The notes: generated by a model not told the origin, from the letters alone. Shown: positions 1 through 13,580, counted from the first letter of the stretch. The stretch: 43,324 bases of DNA from Microcaldota archaeon (GCA_013425405.1 JACCLF010000051.1:1-43324), one strand, 5' to 3'. Numbers and translations are program-made.

Positions 1-151
1 TCATCACCGAGATGACCCCTATCCAGGTGAAAATTGAGCTGCCGAGGAAGGGCTCCAGTATCCTGGTCGCAATTATCTCTAGCACCATAATTGCTGCTCC
101 GGAGACTAAGGCGGAGACGTAGAGTCGCAGGGTGGAGTAACTAGTCATCAT
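1..151 (-). CDS. N-terminal fragment (runs off window) of a membrane protein resembling the TM domain of membrane-associated spermidine synthase-like proteins
   Basis: Minus-strand reading from ATG at 151: MMTSYSTLRLYVSALVSGAAIMVLEIIATRILEPFLGSSIFTWIGVISVM. Open to the window edge. GGTGAT lies just upstream. The GAAIMVLEI..R.L.P..GSS..TW motif recalls SpeE-like fused membrane proteins. Absent from the supplied ORF track. Confidence 0.6.
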   Translation of the reverse strand, partial: MMTSYSTLRLYVSALVSGAAIMVLEIIATRILEPFLGSSIFTWIGVISVM

Positions 152-306
152 ATCACCTAACCTATAGTTTCAAATTAGTGAATTTAAATTCGTATGCGGC
201 TTACTCCTGTTGACGCACTTGCAGCTTGCTGGGATCAGCACAAGAATGCTGATTTCGACAGGGATAGCAATGGGTGCGTGACTGCTGTGAGATGCCCTTG
301 AACAGA

Positions 307-2496
307 CTAGTCCATGAAATCCTGCGGTGTCGGGGGCTCCTTCTTGTCCCCTTTTCTTTCTCTTATCTGCCCCACTATCTTGTCCTGCAAATCTTTCGGG
401 AGCCTCTCGAACCCTGCATATTCATAGTACCACAGGGCCCTTCCCTGGGTTGCGCCCCGTATGTCATCAGAGAAGCCGAACATGTCCGAAACAGGAACCT
501 TCGCTGTGAGAGTGACTATCTCTTCCTCCTGCTGTATGTCAAGGACCTGACCCCTCCTTGCCTGAACCTGCGCTATAATGGGGCCAAGGTATTCCTGCGG
601 GGCCTGCACAAGCAGCTTCTGCTTTGGCTCGAGTAGTACTGTACCTGCAATGAGCATTGCTGCGTATATCGGCCTTTTTATTGCGGGTATGATCTGCGCA
701 GGGCCCCTGTGAACCGGATCTTCATGTATAGTGGCATCAGTTATTTTCACCTTAACTCCAGTAACCTTTTCCTTTGCAAGCGGGCCGAGGTTCATTGCCT
801 CCTCAAAACCCTGTATGAGCAATTCCATCACTTCATTCATGTACTGCATGCCTCGGGTCGTGTCTATGAGCACGCACTTGTTGGACACATCCTTTACGTT
901 CTTGGCTTCATCCCTGTCCATTCCACCCGCAATGAAAACGTCAACAAGCTTCTTGCCCTTCGGCTTACCTTCAGGAATCTCGCCCTCGGTCATCTTCTTG
1001 TAGACCCCCTCCTCAAGAGGTTCAACAATGACCTTGAACTTGCTGTGTTTGTTTGGTGATTTTCCCTCAACAGGGCCTGCTGCGTTTGTTATAGTCTCCC
1101 TGTAGACGACTATAGGCTTGGACGTCTCTATCTCAATCTTGCCTTCCTTCAGAATCTTGTACTCGATTATCTCCAGGTGCAGCTCACCCATTCCTGAGAT
1201 GAGGTGCTCTCCAGTCTCCTGGTTTATTTCGACTCTGATTGTCGGGTCCTCCTTTGCAAGTTTTCTCAGCACCTCTACAAGCTTAACCAAATCTTTTATA
1301 TTCTTGGCTTCAATTGACTTGGTGACGACAGGCTCTGAGTAGTGTTTTATCTGCTCAAACGGCTCTATCTTTTCCTCGCTTACTGTTTCCCCTACATATA
1401 AATTGTGAAGCCCTACAACGGCCGCTATGTTGCCGGCAGGCACCTCATCAACCATAACCCTGTCAGGGCCCATGTAAATGCCAACCTGCTGAATCTTCTC
1501 GCTCTGCAAGGTGGATGCAATTGTAACCTCAACTCCTTTCTTCACAGTTCCCGAGAACACACGGCCTATGCCCACTTCCCCAGCATGCTCGTCTATTACA
1601 ACACCGAATACAATCATGCACACCTTTGCCTTCGGGTCGCAGTTTGTCATGCCCTTCCCTGTCTCGCTCTCCATATCGCCCTTCCAAAGAGTTGGTATCC
1701 TGTATTTCTGCGCCACTGCGGGATTTGGAAGGTGCTTCACAGCCATCTCAAGCAGAACCTCCTCAAGAGGTGCCTTCTCAACAAGCGATTTGTGGTCCTC
1801 GATGCTGCAGAACTTGTATATGTCCTTGAACGTCAGCTTCGTCTTCTGCATGTAGTTGAAGCTCAAGCCCCACTTGTTGTATGCTGAACCAAATGCCACA
1901 TTGCCCTTCTCAACCTTTATGAGCCACTCATCCTTGAATTCCTTTGAGCCATAGCGGTGTATCAGGTCGTTGACAGACTTGATTATCTTTACGAGCCTGT
2001 CCTGCATGTCTTCCGGCCCCAGCTTCAGCTCATTTATAAGCCTGTCAATCTTGTTTATGAAAAGAACCGGCTTCGCCTTCTCCTTCAAGGCTTGCCTGAG
2101 GACTGTCTCTGTCTGCGGCATGACGCCCTCAACTGAATCGATTACAAGGATGACCCCGTCAATTGCTCTCATTGCCCTAGTCACATGCCCTCCGAAGTCT
2201 ACGTGTCCTGGGGTGTCTATGAGGTTTACCAAGTAGTCCTTGCCCTCATGATGGAACCCCAGTGAAATGTCAGATGCCTTTATTGTCATGCTCCTCTGCT
2301 GTTCTATCTCCTCGGAGTCCATCACCTTCAGCTCGCCTGCAAGCTCCTTTGAGATGAGGCCTGCCCCTGCAACCAGAGAATCCGTAAGGGTGGTCTTCCC
2401 GTGGTCCACATGCGCAATTATAGCTATGTTCCTTATGTGCTCCGGCTCGTACATGAGTTTCTGAACTTTGTCTACGACAAACTCTTTTTTGACCAT
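307..2496 (-). CDS. fusA: Translation elongation factor aEF-2
   Basis: 729 aa; AHVDHGKTTLTDSL, DTPGHVDFGGHVTRAMRAIDG, NKIDR G-motifs; C-terminal DDIRGATQGRALWYYEYAGFERLP. Confidence 0.98.
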   Translation of the reverse strand: MVKKEFVVDKVQKLMYEPEHIRNIAIIAHVDHGKTTLTDSLVAGAGLISKELAGELKVMDSEEIEQQRSMTIKASDISLGFHHEGKDYLVNLIDTPGHVDFGGHVTRAMRAIDGVILVIDSVEGVMPQTETVLRQALKEKAKPVLFINKIDRLINELKLGPEDMQDRLVKIIKSVNDLIHRYGSKEFKDEWLIKVEKGNVAFGSAYNKWGLSFNYMQKTKLTFKDIYKFCSIEDHKSLVEKAPLEEVLLEMAVKHLPNPAVAQKYRIPTLWKGDMESETGKGMTNCDPKAKVCMIVFGVVIDEHAGEVGIGRVFSGTVKKGVEVTIASTLQSEKIQQVGIYMGPDRVMVDEVPAGNIAAVVGLHNLYVGETVSEEKIEPFEQIKHYSEPVVTKSIEAKNIKDLVKLVEVLRKLAKEDPTIRVEINQETGEHLISGMGELHLEIIEYKILKEGKIEIETSKPIVVYRETITNAAGPVEGKSPNKHSKFKVIVEPLEEGVYKKMTEGEIPEGKPKGKKLVDVFIAGGMDRDEAKNVKDVSNKCVLIDTTRGMQYMNEVMELLIQGFEEAMNLGPLAKEKVTGVKVKITDATIHEDPVHRGPAQIIPAIKRPIYAAMLIAGTVLLEPKQKLLVQAPQEYLGPIIAQVQARRGQVLDIQQEEEIVTLTAKVPVSDMFGFSDDIRGATQGRALWYYEYAGFERLPKDLQDKIVGQIRERKGDKKEPPTPQDFMD

Positions 2497-2513
2497 GGAA
2501 CCACCAAAAGAGA

Positions 2514-3116
2514 CTACCTGGCACTCCTTGCCATCCTCTCAGTCTCATCCCTCTTCTTTATTGCATAGCTGTTCGGGTCGTTCTTCGCGGCAAGGGTTAT
2601 CTCATCGGCAAGCGCCTCGGAGAGAGTCTTCTTCTTGTCAAAAGCGCCTATGATTGCAGAGAGAGTGATGTTCCTCAGCGCCATGTCCAGCCTCCTCCCT
2701 GCTGAGACATCAACTGCAACCTGGTAGGAGACCCCTCCGTACTGCACTCTTGTCGTGTCCTCCCTTGGAGCAGTATTCTGAATAGCATCGACGAAAACCT
2801 GGATGGGGTTGGACTTTGTTCCTTTTGCTATGGAATCAAACGCCTCCTCCACAATCTTCATTGTCCTGAACTTCTTTCCCTGGAGCCTTCCGTGAGTTCT
2901 TATGACCTTCCCCGAGGTCTTCTCCCCCGTTCCCCCTCTCATGAGCTTGTTAACAAGCCTCTCAACAATATTCACCTTCATCTTCCCGAACTGCTTTTTG
3001 GTATGCCTTCCATGCGAGTGCGGTATAGAAACAGGCGAAAGGTCCAGGTATTTCTTCAGGCTCGGGTCTGTGACCTTGACCTCAGATATATCGTATTTAT
3101 CGAAAATCTTCTCCAT
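2514..3116 (-). CDS. rps7: 30S ribosomal protein uS7
   Basis: NIVERLVNKLMRGG...A..NTAPREDTTRVQYGGVSYQVAVDVS; ends ...ETERMARSAR. Confidence 0.97.
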   Translation of the reverse strand: MEKIFDKYDISEVKVTDPSLKKYLDLSPVSIPHSHGRHTKKQFGKMKVNIVERLVNKLMRGGTGEKTSGKVIRTHGRLQGKKFRTMKIVEEAFDSIAKGTKSNPIQVFVDAIQNTAPREDTTRVQYGGVSYQVAVDVSAGRRLDMALRNITLSAIIGAFDKKKTLSEALADEITLAAKNDPNSYAIKKRDETERMARSAR

Positions 3117-3121
3117 CTCAA

Positions 3122-3550
3122 CTACCTCTTCGGCTTCTCCTTCCTGCCTAGTCTCACATCCTCAAGCGGAACCCCATTGACTTCAACAACCTTGTACCTG
3201 ACTCCCGGGATGGAACCCACCTGCCCCCTCTGTGAGCCCCCAAGTCCTTCTATAGTGACCTCATCATGCTCGTCTATGAAGCTTATTGCTCCGTCTTTTG
3301 GAGCGAAGACAGTGATTATCTTTCCATTCTTGATGAGCTGCACCCTCACGCATTTTATCAAGCCTGAGTGAGGCTGCTTCTGCTCAAGAGCCTTCTTCTC
3401 AAGAACGATGCCCTTGGCCTGGGGCGAGCCCTCAAGCGGGTCGAACTTGTCCTTTAGCCTGAGCTTCTTCCTCTTCCAGGGCTTCTTCAGCCATTTCATC
3501 TTCTGTCTTTTCCTTTTCAAATCCCTTGCTGCGAACTCTCCTCTCCCCAT
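3122..3550 (-). CDS. rps12: 30S ribosomal protein uS12
   Basis: [52 protein letters not shown]. Confidence 0.97.
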   Translation of the reverse strand: MGRGEFAARDLKRKRQKMKWLKKPWKRKKLRLKDKFDPLEGSPQAKGIVLEKKALEQKQPHSGLIKCVRVQLIKNGKIITVFAPKDGAISFIDEHDEVTIEGLGGSQRGQVGSIPGVRYKVVEVNGVPLEDVRLGRKEKPKR

Positions 3551-3558
3551 ATATCCAC

Positions 3559-3975
3559 CTAGAACAACTTCAGATCCATACCAAAGTACCTTTGCATGAG
3601 CATCCTCGCCATCTTCACTTTCTCTCCGTTCCTCCCTATTGCGGTTCCCCTGTCCCTCGGGTCAACGGTTACATGAACTATCTTGCTTCCTCCTGCATCA
3701 TCAATTTTGAGGTTTTTTATTTCAACCGCAGAGAATATATTCCTTACGAACCTCTCTGGGTCATCCGCGTATTCAACAACTTCAATCCTCCTCCTGAAAG
3801 CATCCCTCACTCTCATTATTGCGCTGCCGCCCTTTCCAATTGCCCTACCAAGTTCACCTTCGCTTACCACGAAGACAGCGCTTTCCTTGTCTACCACGCA
3901 GTCCCTCGCAGAAGCACCGGTGAGCTGCTGGAAGAGTGTCATGCACTTGATGTCGTCATTGGTCAGCTTCACCAA
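3559..3975 (-). CDS. nusA: Archaeal NusA-like KH-domain transcription factor
   Basis: 138 aa; [43 protein letters not shown] motifs; located in the rpo-rps12 operon. Confidence 0.92.
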   Translation of the reverse strand: MVKLTNDDIKCMTLFQQLTGASARDCVVDKESAVFVVSEGELGRAIGKGGSAIMRVRDAFRRRIEVVEYADDPERFVRNIFSAVEIKNLKIDDAGGSKIVHVTVDPRDRGTAIGRNGEKVKMARMLMQRYFGMDLKLF

Positions 3976-3979
3976 GCAA

Positions 3980-4279
3980 TCACTTCACAAGCTCTAGTAT
4001 GTTGGAGTTTCCTGGGTCGTGTATGCTCAATGCAGAAATCGGAAATGGCTTTCCGCATAAGGAGCCTAACTCCAGAGATGTGCAGTTGAATTCAAATACA
4101 TTTGTTTTTGAGAGCTTAGAATAATATGTAATATCTTCTTTAAATTTCTTTGGGCAGTTGCTTGAGGTTACTATGAGCCTGACCTCCCCGCTTGAGGCGA
4201 GGCGCAATGCGCTCTTCACCCCGAAATCCACTTTCCCCGTGTCCACGGCCATTCTTATCGCTTTGCCAATATCAACCAT
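3980..4279 (-). CDS. rpl30e: Ribosomal protein eL30
   Basis: 99 aa; L7Ae/L30e fold pattern IGKAIRMAVDTGKVDFGVKSALRLASSGEVRLIVTSSNCP; operon position next to rpoA2. Confidence 0.93.
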   Translation of the reverse strand: MVDIGKAIRMAVDTGKVDFGVKSALRLASSGEVRLIVTSSNCPKKFKEDITYYSKLSKTNVFEFNCTSLELGSLCGKPFPISALSIHDPGNSNILELVK

Positions 4280-4283
4280 AACA

Positions 4284-7838
<3,555 letters not shown>

Positions 7839-7842
<4 letters not shown>

Positions 7843-9686
7843 GCCTTGTCCTTCAACATGATTCTTGGTAACACCCCAATTGCCTTTATCTCATCAAGCA
7901 AGAGCTTGAATGCATAGCTTATCTCAACCGGGTACAGCTCATCAGATTCTGCGCAGAGGGGGCAGTAGCTCTTGTTCCTTATGTAATCGGTCACCGCCAC
8001 AGAGCCGCACTTGGCGCAGATGAGTTCGGTTGTCTTGTCGGACTCCTCAAGCATCCTTTCTTTCAGAAGCATGCTCGCCCCATATCCTATGAGGCAGTCC
8101 CTCTCCATCTCCCCGAACCTCAAACCTCCTTCCCTTGCCCTGCCCTCTGTTGGCTGGTGCGTGAGGAGCTGCACAGGGCCCCTGCTCCTCACATGCATCT
8201 TGTTTGAAACAAGGTGATGCAGTTTCTGGTAGTAAACGACCCCTACAAATATGTCGGCATCTATGGCTTCCCCGCTCATGCCATCGTACAGGCGCTCCTT
8301 CCCATCCTTCCTGAATCCATAGCTCTCAAGTATTTTTGTGAAGCCCTCCTCGGTATCTCCGTTGAAACCTGTCCCGTCCATTATCTTGCCGCTGAGAGCC
8401 GATGCCTTTCCGCCCAGCATCTCAAGGAGATGGCCGGCAGTCATTCTTGATGGAATGGCATGCGGGTTTATTATCAGGTCGGGAACAACGCCCTGCTCTG
8501 TGAAAGGCATATCCTCCTGGTTTACGAGAAGGCCAATCACTCCCTTCTGGCCGTGCCTTGAGGCGAACTTGTCACCAAGCTCCGGTACCTTCACGCTCCT
8601 CACCTTGACCTTCACAAGCTTGTTGCCTGATGGACTCTCTGTGAGCAGCACTGCATCAACAAAACCCTCCTCACCTTCCTTTACAACCGCGGAGTTCTCC
8701 CTCTTCTTTTCCTCTGCGATGCCGAACCCGCTGACCTCCTCCAAGAATCTTGGCGGAGATGTCTTTCCAACAAGCACGTCCTTTGCCTTCACCTCTGCCT
8801 CCGGGAAGATTATTCCATCCTCCCCGAGCTTTGAGTACATCGCCTCTTCCCTGTAGCCTGCAACAGTGGGCTGGGGAATCTCGAACTTGTCCTTCTGCCC
8901 TCCAGGGTATCTCCTCTCTTCGGTCTCATAGGTTTTGTAGAAGGCAGACCTGCCGAGAGCCCTGTCGACCGCATTCTTGTTCATTACAACCCCGTCTCCC
9001 ATGTTGTAGCCGTAGTAAGTGGCAACCGCAACAACAAAATTCTGCCCGCATGGCCTCTTTGAAAGCTTCAAATTCCTGTATGGTCTTGTCTGCACAAGAG
9101 GCGCCTGCGGGTAATACATAATATGCGCCCTGGAATCCATTCTTATGTTGAAGCTGCTGGCATACAGCCCAAGCGACTGCTTGCTCATGGCGCATGCCAT
9201 TGTAATCCTGGGTGATGAGTTGTATTCCGGGAAGGGAAGCTGGGCAACCGTCACTCCGACTATGGAAATCGGGTCAATTTCAAGGTGCGTGTTATCTTCA
9301 GTGAGCTCCTCCTCTCTTGTGGCAACAAGGGCATTCTCCTCTTCCTCTGCGTCTAAGTATTCTATTATTCCGTTGCTCACCAGGTAGTCCCATGAAATTT
9401 CCCTCTTTTTCAATTTCTCAACTATGTCAGGTGTGAGCTTGCTCTTCCCGTTCTCTGCAATTATATACGGCCTTCTAGCCCTGCCGCTGTCTGTATTGAT
9501 GTATAGCGCCCTGTCCCTTGGGAAATATGCGAAGTTGACCTGCCTGCTTATGGCGCCTGCCCTCCTTTTTTCTCTGAGAGACGTTACAAGAGCCCCCCCC
9601 TTCTCATGGAAGCCGACAAGCCTGCCGTTCAGATACACTGCAACCTTATACTTTGGCTTTTCCATACAATCACTCAATTTTGACAT
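7839..9686 (-). CDS. rpoB1: DNA-directed RNA polymerase subunit B' (split rpoB)
   Basis: GYNMGDGVVMNKNAVDRALGRSAFYKTYETEERRYPGG; KVKVRSVKVPELGDKFASRHGQKGVIG. The more likely start is the internal Met at 9665 (MEKPKYKV). Confidence 0.97.
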
Positions 9687-11133
9687 TCATTTTCTTGAGT
9701 ATATTTTCAACATTGCCTTCGCTGTCCCCGGTTGATATGTCGCAGAGCAATGCCATATTCTTGACAAGCGCGCAGGAAGGGCCTTCCGGGGATTCGTTCG
9801 GGCAGAGCTTGCCCCAGTGCGTCCCGTGCAGGTCCCTTGCCTTGAAGTGCGGGTGTCTTCTGCTCAGAGGGGAAATTATCCTCCTGAGGTGCGATATAGT
9901 TGAGAGGTAGTTCGTCCTGTCGAGCAGCTGGGAGACACCTGTCTGCCCTGCAATCCAGTTGCCTGTCGCCATTGAATACCTAATCCTCTCTGTGAGTGCG
10001 TCAGGCCTCACCAGCGTCTGGATGACAAGCTTCCTGCCTCTTGACGATGCCCTCTCAACCTGGTAGGCAATATCCTTTATGAGGAATTGGAAAGCATACC
10101 TGAATAGCTCCTCCATCAGATTCCCTGCAAGCTTTATCCTCTTGTTTGCATAATGGTCCTTGTCATCCGAAGTGGCTTCGCCATATGTAACGTCTATTGC
10201 CTTCTCAGTCATCTTGCACAGGTAATACGCCTTGTTGAGCCTCATGCTTAGGTCCACTCCAATGTGCGGCAGGAGGTAGTTGTCGAGCAGTATCTCAGCC
10301 CTCTTCAGCTGGTACACCTTAGCCTGGCCCACTGCAGCCTTTTTACCAATTGCCTCCATCGCATTGGCTGTTCCGATTGTCTGGTCAATCTCCATGTTTA
10401 GGAGTATGTCATTCTGCACCTCAAGCTCGTCGCTGAATGAGTCGAGTATGTTCTGGTTGGGGTGCAGCCCCAGAGCCCTCAGGACAGTTATGAGGTTCAA
10501 ATCCTTTGGAGCTGCAGGAAAAACAACCGAAAGCTCTCCATTGGAGCTTCTCTCAACAACGCACCTTGCACGGAAGCCGAATCTTGTGGAGAAAACCTTG
10601 GAAGTTACAAGCGCGCCGTCCTTCTCCTTTGAAACCATTATCCTGTTCGGGGCCAAATCCTCTATACTCACAAGCACCCTCTCGCTGCCGTTTATCACGA
10701 AGTATCCTCCCGGGTCGTTTGGGTCCTCCCCTGCCTCAATGAGCTCATCCTCGGTCATGTTGTCCAGGTGGCACAGCTTTGACTTCAGCATGACTGGCAG
10801 TTCCCCTATGAACACTTCCTGCGGGTACCTCCTCTCGATTCCTCCCACAATCTGCAGGAACTCCAGGAAGAGAGGCGCTGCGTATGTGAGGTTCCTCATC
10901 CTTGCCTCTGCAGGAAGAATCTGCCTCCTCGAGCCGTCTGCCTCCACTATGGTTGGCTTGTCAAGCCTCACCCTACTGAACTTGAGCTTGTAGTTCTCAA
11001 CATTCGGGTCTATGGAGCCTATGTTGTCTATTATATTCTGTATGCCGGAGTCAACAAACTTGTTGTAGGAGTCAAGGTGCTGCACGACAAGCTTATTATC
11101 CCTGAAATACTCATCTACCAAGTCCCATTTCAT
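9670..11133 (-). CDS. rpoB2: DNA-directed RNA polymerase subunit B'' (split rpoB)
   Basis: DPGGYFVINGSERVLVSIEDLAPNRI; HGTHWGKLCPNESPEGPSCALVKNMAL. Confidence 0.97.
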   Translation of the reverse strand: MKWDLVDEYFRDNKLVVQHLDSYNKFVDSGIQNIIDNIGSIDPNVENYKLKFSRVRLDKPTIVEADGSRRQILPAEARMRNLTYAAPLFLEFLQIVGGIERRYPQEVFIGELPVMLKSKLCHLDNMTEDELIEAGEDPNDPGGYFVINGSERVLVSIEDLAPNRIMVSKEKDGALVTSKVFSTRFGFRARCVVERSSNGELSVVFPAAPKDLNLITVLRALGLHPNQNILDSFSDELEVQNDILLNMEIDQTIGTANAMEAIGKKAAVGQAKVYQLKRAEILLDNYLLPHIGVDLSMRLNKAYYLCKMTEKAIDVTYGEATSDDKDHYANKRIKLAGNLMEELFRYAFQFLIKDIAYQVERASSRGRKLVIQTLVRPDALTERIRYSMATGNWIAGQTGVSQLLDRTNYLSTISHLRRIISPLSRRHPHFKARDLHGTHWGKLCPNESPEGPSCALVKNMALLCDISTGDSEGNVENILKKMNVKIE

Positions 11134-11149
11134 ACAATCACTTCGAAAC

Positions 11150-11386
11150 TTATTTCACAACTAGGCGGTAGTATATATTCTCCTTTGTGGGGTCCTTCCT
11201 TGTTATCTTCACTATGTCCCCATCCTTTGCACCAAGGAACTTGACCTGTGGGTCCTGCAGCTTTATCTTCGGAAGCTTCTGCGCATCCACACCTAAAGAA
11301 GTAAGTATTTCCTCGTGCTTTGATTTTGCCAGGATTTCGTGCTTCGGAACAAGAAAATGAGATGTGTGAAAATCGGCAGGAGTCAA
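11150..11386 (-). CDS. rpoH: DNA-directed RNA polymerase subunit H
   Basis: 78 aa RPB5-C-terminal-like: HFLVPKHEIL...LPKIKLQDP....GAKDGDIVKITRKDPT....YYRLVV; first gene of the rpo operon. Confidence 0.95.
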   Translation of the reverse strand: MTPADFHTSHFLVPKHEILAKSKHEEILTSLGVDAQKLPKIKLQDPQVKFLGAKDGDIVKITRKDPTKENIYYRLVVK

Positions 11387-11650
11387 ACTACCACCTAAGC
11401 TGAGGTTAGGCTACTATTTAAGCTGGCAATCTTTTTAAAGCTATCGTTAGAAAAGCTACGCTAACAGCATTCTACATAACTTGAACACTTTTTCTAAACA
11501 AACTTCAACCTTCTTTACGTTTTTATGATTAGTTGGAACTTGTATTTAAAGATAACTACGTTATTCAGCGAGCGTATACTGCAGTTATGGCTTGCATCTC
11601 ACAGGCATGAGGGGGATAAGCCTTTAAATTGGGAAATTCACAATTCATGC

Positions 11651-12421
11651 ATGCATCAGCTTGCGGATTGGAGAATATGCTCTTTCGGCAGTGAGCGGAT
11701 TTACTTCAAGGGGGAGATTGAGAAAAACGAAGAAAGCCGGATGATGTTTGAAAGCACTAGGATTATCATGAATAAGAGTGACCCGGCAAACATCGCGGTT
11801 GCATTTTCTATTGAAGTCATATTCAAGGGCAGGGAGTTTAAAGGGGTGGAGATAACCGACAGGAAGAACTCCCTGACTGTTAAAATGGATGCCTCGCTTA
11901 AACTAATCACGGACGAATCTCTTGAGAAAAATCCTGAGGCCATGAAGCTTGCCAGAGAGTACGAGGAGAAAACCAAGGCGTCAGTGCCTGCTATGATCGG
12001 CATAGTGCAGAAAGCAATATCAGACAAGGGAGGGTATGCGAGGGACCTTTTCTTCCCGCATGCAATCGAGATAAAGAAATTCCAGCACAAGAAGACTGTT
12101 GGAGAGGAGGATAGCGTAATAATGGAAATAAGGAGATATTCCTTCAGGGAAAAGAGCGAGTTCAACTATCTTACTAGAAGAGGGTACAAGGAGGATCTGG
12201 AAAAGTGGAAGGAAGTCGGAAGAGCCATAAGCAGTGAAGGTTCTATAAACTGGATTGATATGCAATTGATATTCGTCGAGGAGGCCGGAGCACAGAGGGG
12301 CAGGATAAGGACAGACCTCCCGTATAGAATACGGTATCTAGTCGATAACGGTGCCCTTAACGAGACGCTTGTTACTGAGGAGATATCTACTGAGAAACTG
12401 AAAAAACTTAAGGGGAAATAA
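11651..12421 (+). CDS. Hypothetical protein, no family recognised
   Basis: ORF is open from 11525. Met at 11651 is preferred because cctttaaatt (11621-11630) lies about 25 nt upstream (TATA-like, leaderless spacing). Antisense ORFs look spurious. Confidence 0.75.
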   Translation: MHQLADWRICSFGSERIYFKGEIEKNEESRMMFESTRIIMNKSDPANIAVAFSIEVIFKGREFKGVEITDRKNSLTVKMDASLKLITDESLEKNPEAMKLAREYEEKTKASVPAMIGIVQKAISDKGGYARDLFFPHAIEIKKFQHKKTVGEEDSVIMEIRRYSFREKSEFNYLTRRGYKEDLEKWKEVGRAISSEGSINWIDMQLIFVEEAGAQRGRIRTDLPYRIRYLVDNGALNETLVTEEISTEKLKKLKGK

Positions 12422-12540
12422 CGCCAGGGGCGGGATTCGAACCCGCGAAGGCCTTTTGGACCTAACAGCTTAGCAGGCTGCCGCCCTTTAGAGCCTTGCT
12501 TCTCTTGCGAGAAACTCAGGAACCACTAGGCGACCCCGGC
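12422..12540 (-). tRNA. tRNA-Ser(GCT) with about 31-nt insertion (putative intron about 12490-12520) in the D-loop
   Basis: Acceptor GCCGGGG/CCCTGGC + G73; D-stem GCCT/GGGC; anticodon arm GCAGC-CTGCTAA-GCTGT (GCT); type II variable arm AGGTC-caaaa-GGCCT; T-arm GCGGG-TTCGAAT-CCCGC. Total 119 nt, about 31 nt too long, with the excess between GCCTAGTGGTT and AAAGGGC. Confidence 0.9.
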
Positions 12541-12544
12541 TCTG

Positions 12545-13117
12545 TTATCTTTTGTATTGTATATATTTAAAAGGAGTTTCTCTTCCAGTGACCTTGCGGT
12601 AAGCCCAGCTTGTGGTGAGTGAGGCTAGAATTGAGAGTAGCAGAAGATAGAGATGGGAAAAATCAAGAGCATTGTAAAACCAGTAAAAAAGAGTAGCAGC
12701 AAGCAAGGAGGTGAAGGCCATAAGAGAAACAGCAAGGGATGCATCTCCCCAAGTCCACCGCATAATGCCGGCATATGCACCAACTGCCCCAAGGATAAAA
12801 ATGATGATAAAAAATAAATCATTTTTTATAAATGCAAGAAACAGAACTGAGAAAAAACATGCCAGAAACATTTGGAAATAGATTCTATTCCAATTGAGAT
12901 TTGGCCAATGGCGGTATCTGATAGCAAGTGCCCAGATAATCACGAAATCAGAGTAAATTAGAAAGAAAACTGCCGCCACAATATTGCTTATGTTAAAACC
13001 GGTAGATATTGCAACGAGGATGAGAATCACAACTGAAGTTAGTATTGCCACAACAACTCGCAGAAAGAATGCTGCATTTTCAATTTTTTTGTAATCTTTT
13101 CTTTTTTTTGTTTTCAT
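12545..13117 (-). CDS. Hypothetical multi-pass membrane protein
   Basis: Several hydrophobic segments (VVVAILTSVVILILVAISTG; IYFQMFLACFFSVLFLAFI; LFFIIIFILGAVGAYAGIM). The track ORF starts at 13174, but that start overlaps the SRP RNA 3' end. The internal Met at 13117 (MKTKKRKDYKK) is preferred. Confidence 0.7.
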   Translation of the reverse strand: MKTKKRKDYKKIENAAFFLRVVVAILTSVVILILVAISTGFNISNIVAAVFFLIYSDFVIIWALAIRYRHWPNLNWNRIYFQMFLACFFSVLFLAFIKNDLFFIIIFILGAVGAYAGIMRWTWGDASLAVSLMAFTSLLAATLFYWFYNALDFSHLYLLLLSILASLTTSWAYRKVTGRETPFKYIQYKR

Positions 13118-13135
13118 ATGCTCATCTAAACTAAA

Positions 13136-13441
13136 TGCAGCGGGCTTCACTGGAATCGATGGGGGCCCCCTCACCCGGTTGTTCAGACATGGGCTAGACT
13201 TTGTGACTTGCTAGCATGGACGAATCCACTCAGAGAGCAGGTGCTCTCGTGATTTGTGTTCAGGGTTGCTCCTTCCGGCCTGGCCCGGTTCGCACGACCT
13301 TCCATCCAGCAAGGCAAAGCTTCAACGCTTGCGCCTGAGCCAAAGTGAGATGGCTCGAACCTCTTCCAGCTTTTCGGTCTCACCGTGAAGGGGGTTTGTG
13401 ATTACAGGAGACCCCTAACCTCCCGACCTATCCCACTGCAG
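13136..13441 (-). ncRNA. Archaeal SRP RNA (7S RNA)
   Basis: Minus strand contains the S-domain signature GCGAACCGGGCCAGGCCGGAAGGAGCAACCC and an Alu-like 5' domain GGTCGGGAGGTTAGGGGTCTCCTGTAA. Helix-5 strands CCCCCTTCACGG / CCGGGTGAGGGGG. Terminal helix 1: 5' TGCAGTGGG pairs with 3' CCCGCTGCA. TATA-like tatttaagc about 25 nt upstream of the 5' end. Confidence 0.93.
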
Positions 13442-13460
13442 TTAGTATTATTCCTTGAAG

Positions 13461-13470
13461 GCTTAAATAG
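13461..13470 (-). promoter_or_regulatory. TATA-like box for SRP RNA
   Basis: gcttaaatag on +, ctatttaagc on -, centred about 25 nt upstream of the SRP RNA 5' end. Confidence 0.6.
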
Positions 13471-13524
13471 CTATTGAAATAAAAATGCGCATGCAAAACG
13501 ACGGAAAAAGTTCAAAAAAAGAGA

Positions 13525-13540
13525 AAGGTTTTTAAATATC
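13525..13540 (+). promoter_or_regulatory. BRE/TATA-like promoter upstream of the ribosomal protein supercluster
   Basis: gaaaggtttttaaatatc about 45 nt upstream of the uL3 ATG. Confidence 0.55.
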
Positions 13541-13580
13541 ATCTTCATAAGATTATTCCACTCTTTTCTACGACTGAAGT

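Noticed and set aside
152-306. Possible small RNA between aEF-2 and the SpeE-like gene
   Set aside because: No clear C/D box pair, H/ACA motif or strong hairpin could be identified by eye.
274-2548. Multiple antisense or shifted ORFs over aEF-2 (e.g. 274-636, 1405-1887, 2270-2548)
   Set aside because: Alternative-frame shadows of the aEF-2 gene.
13183-13383. 66-aa ORF on the minus strand
   Set aside because: Lies entirely inside the SRP RNA gene.
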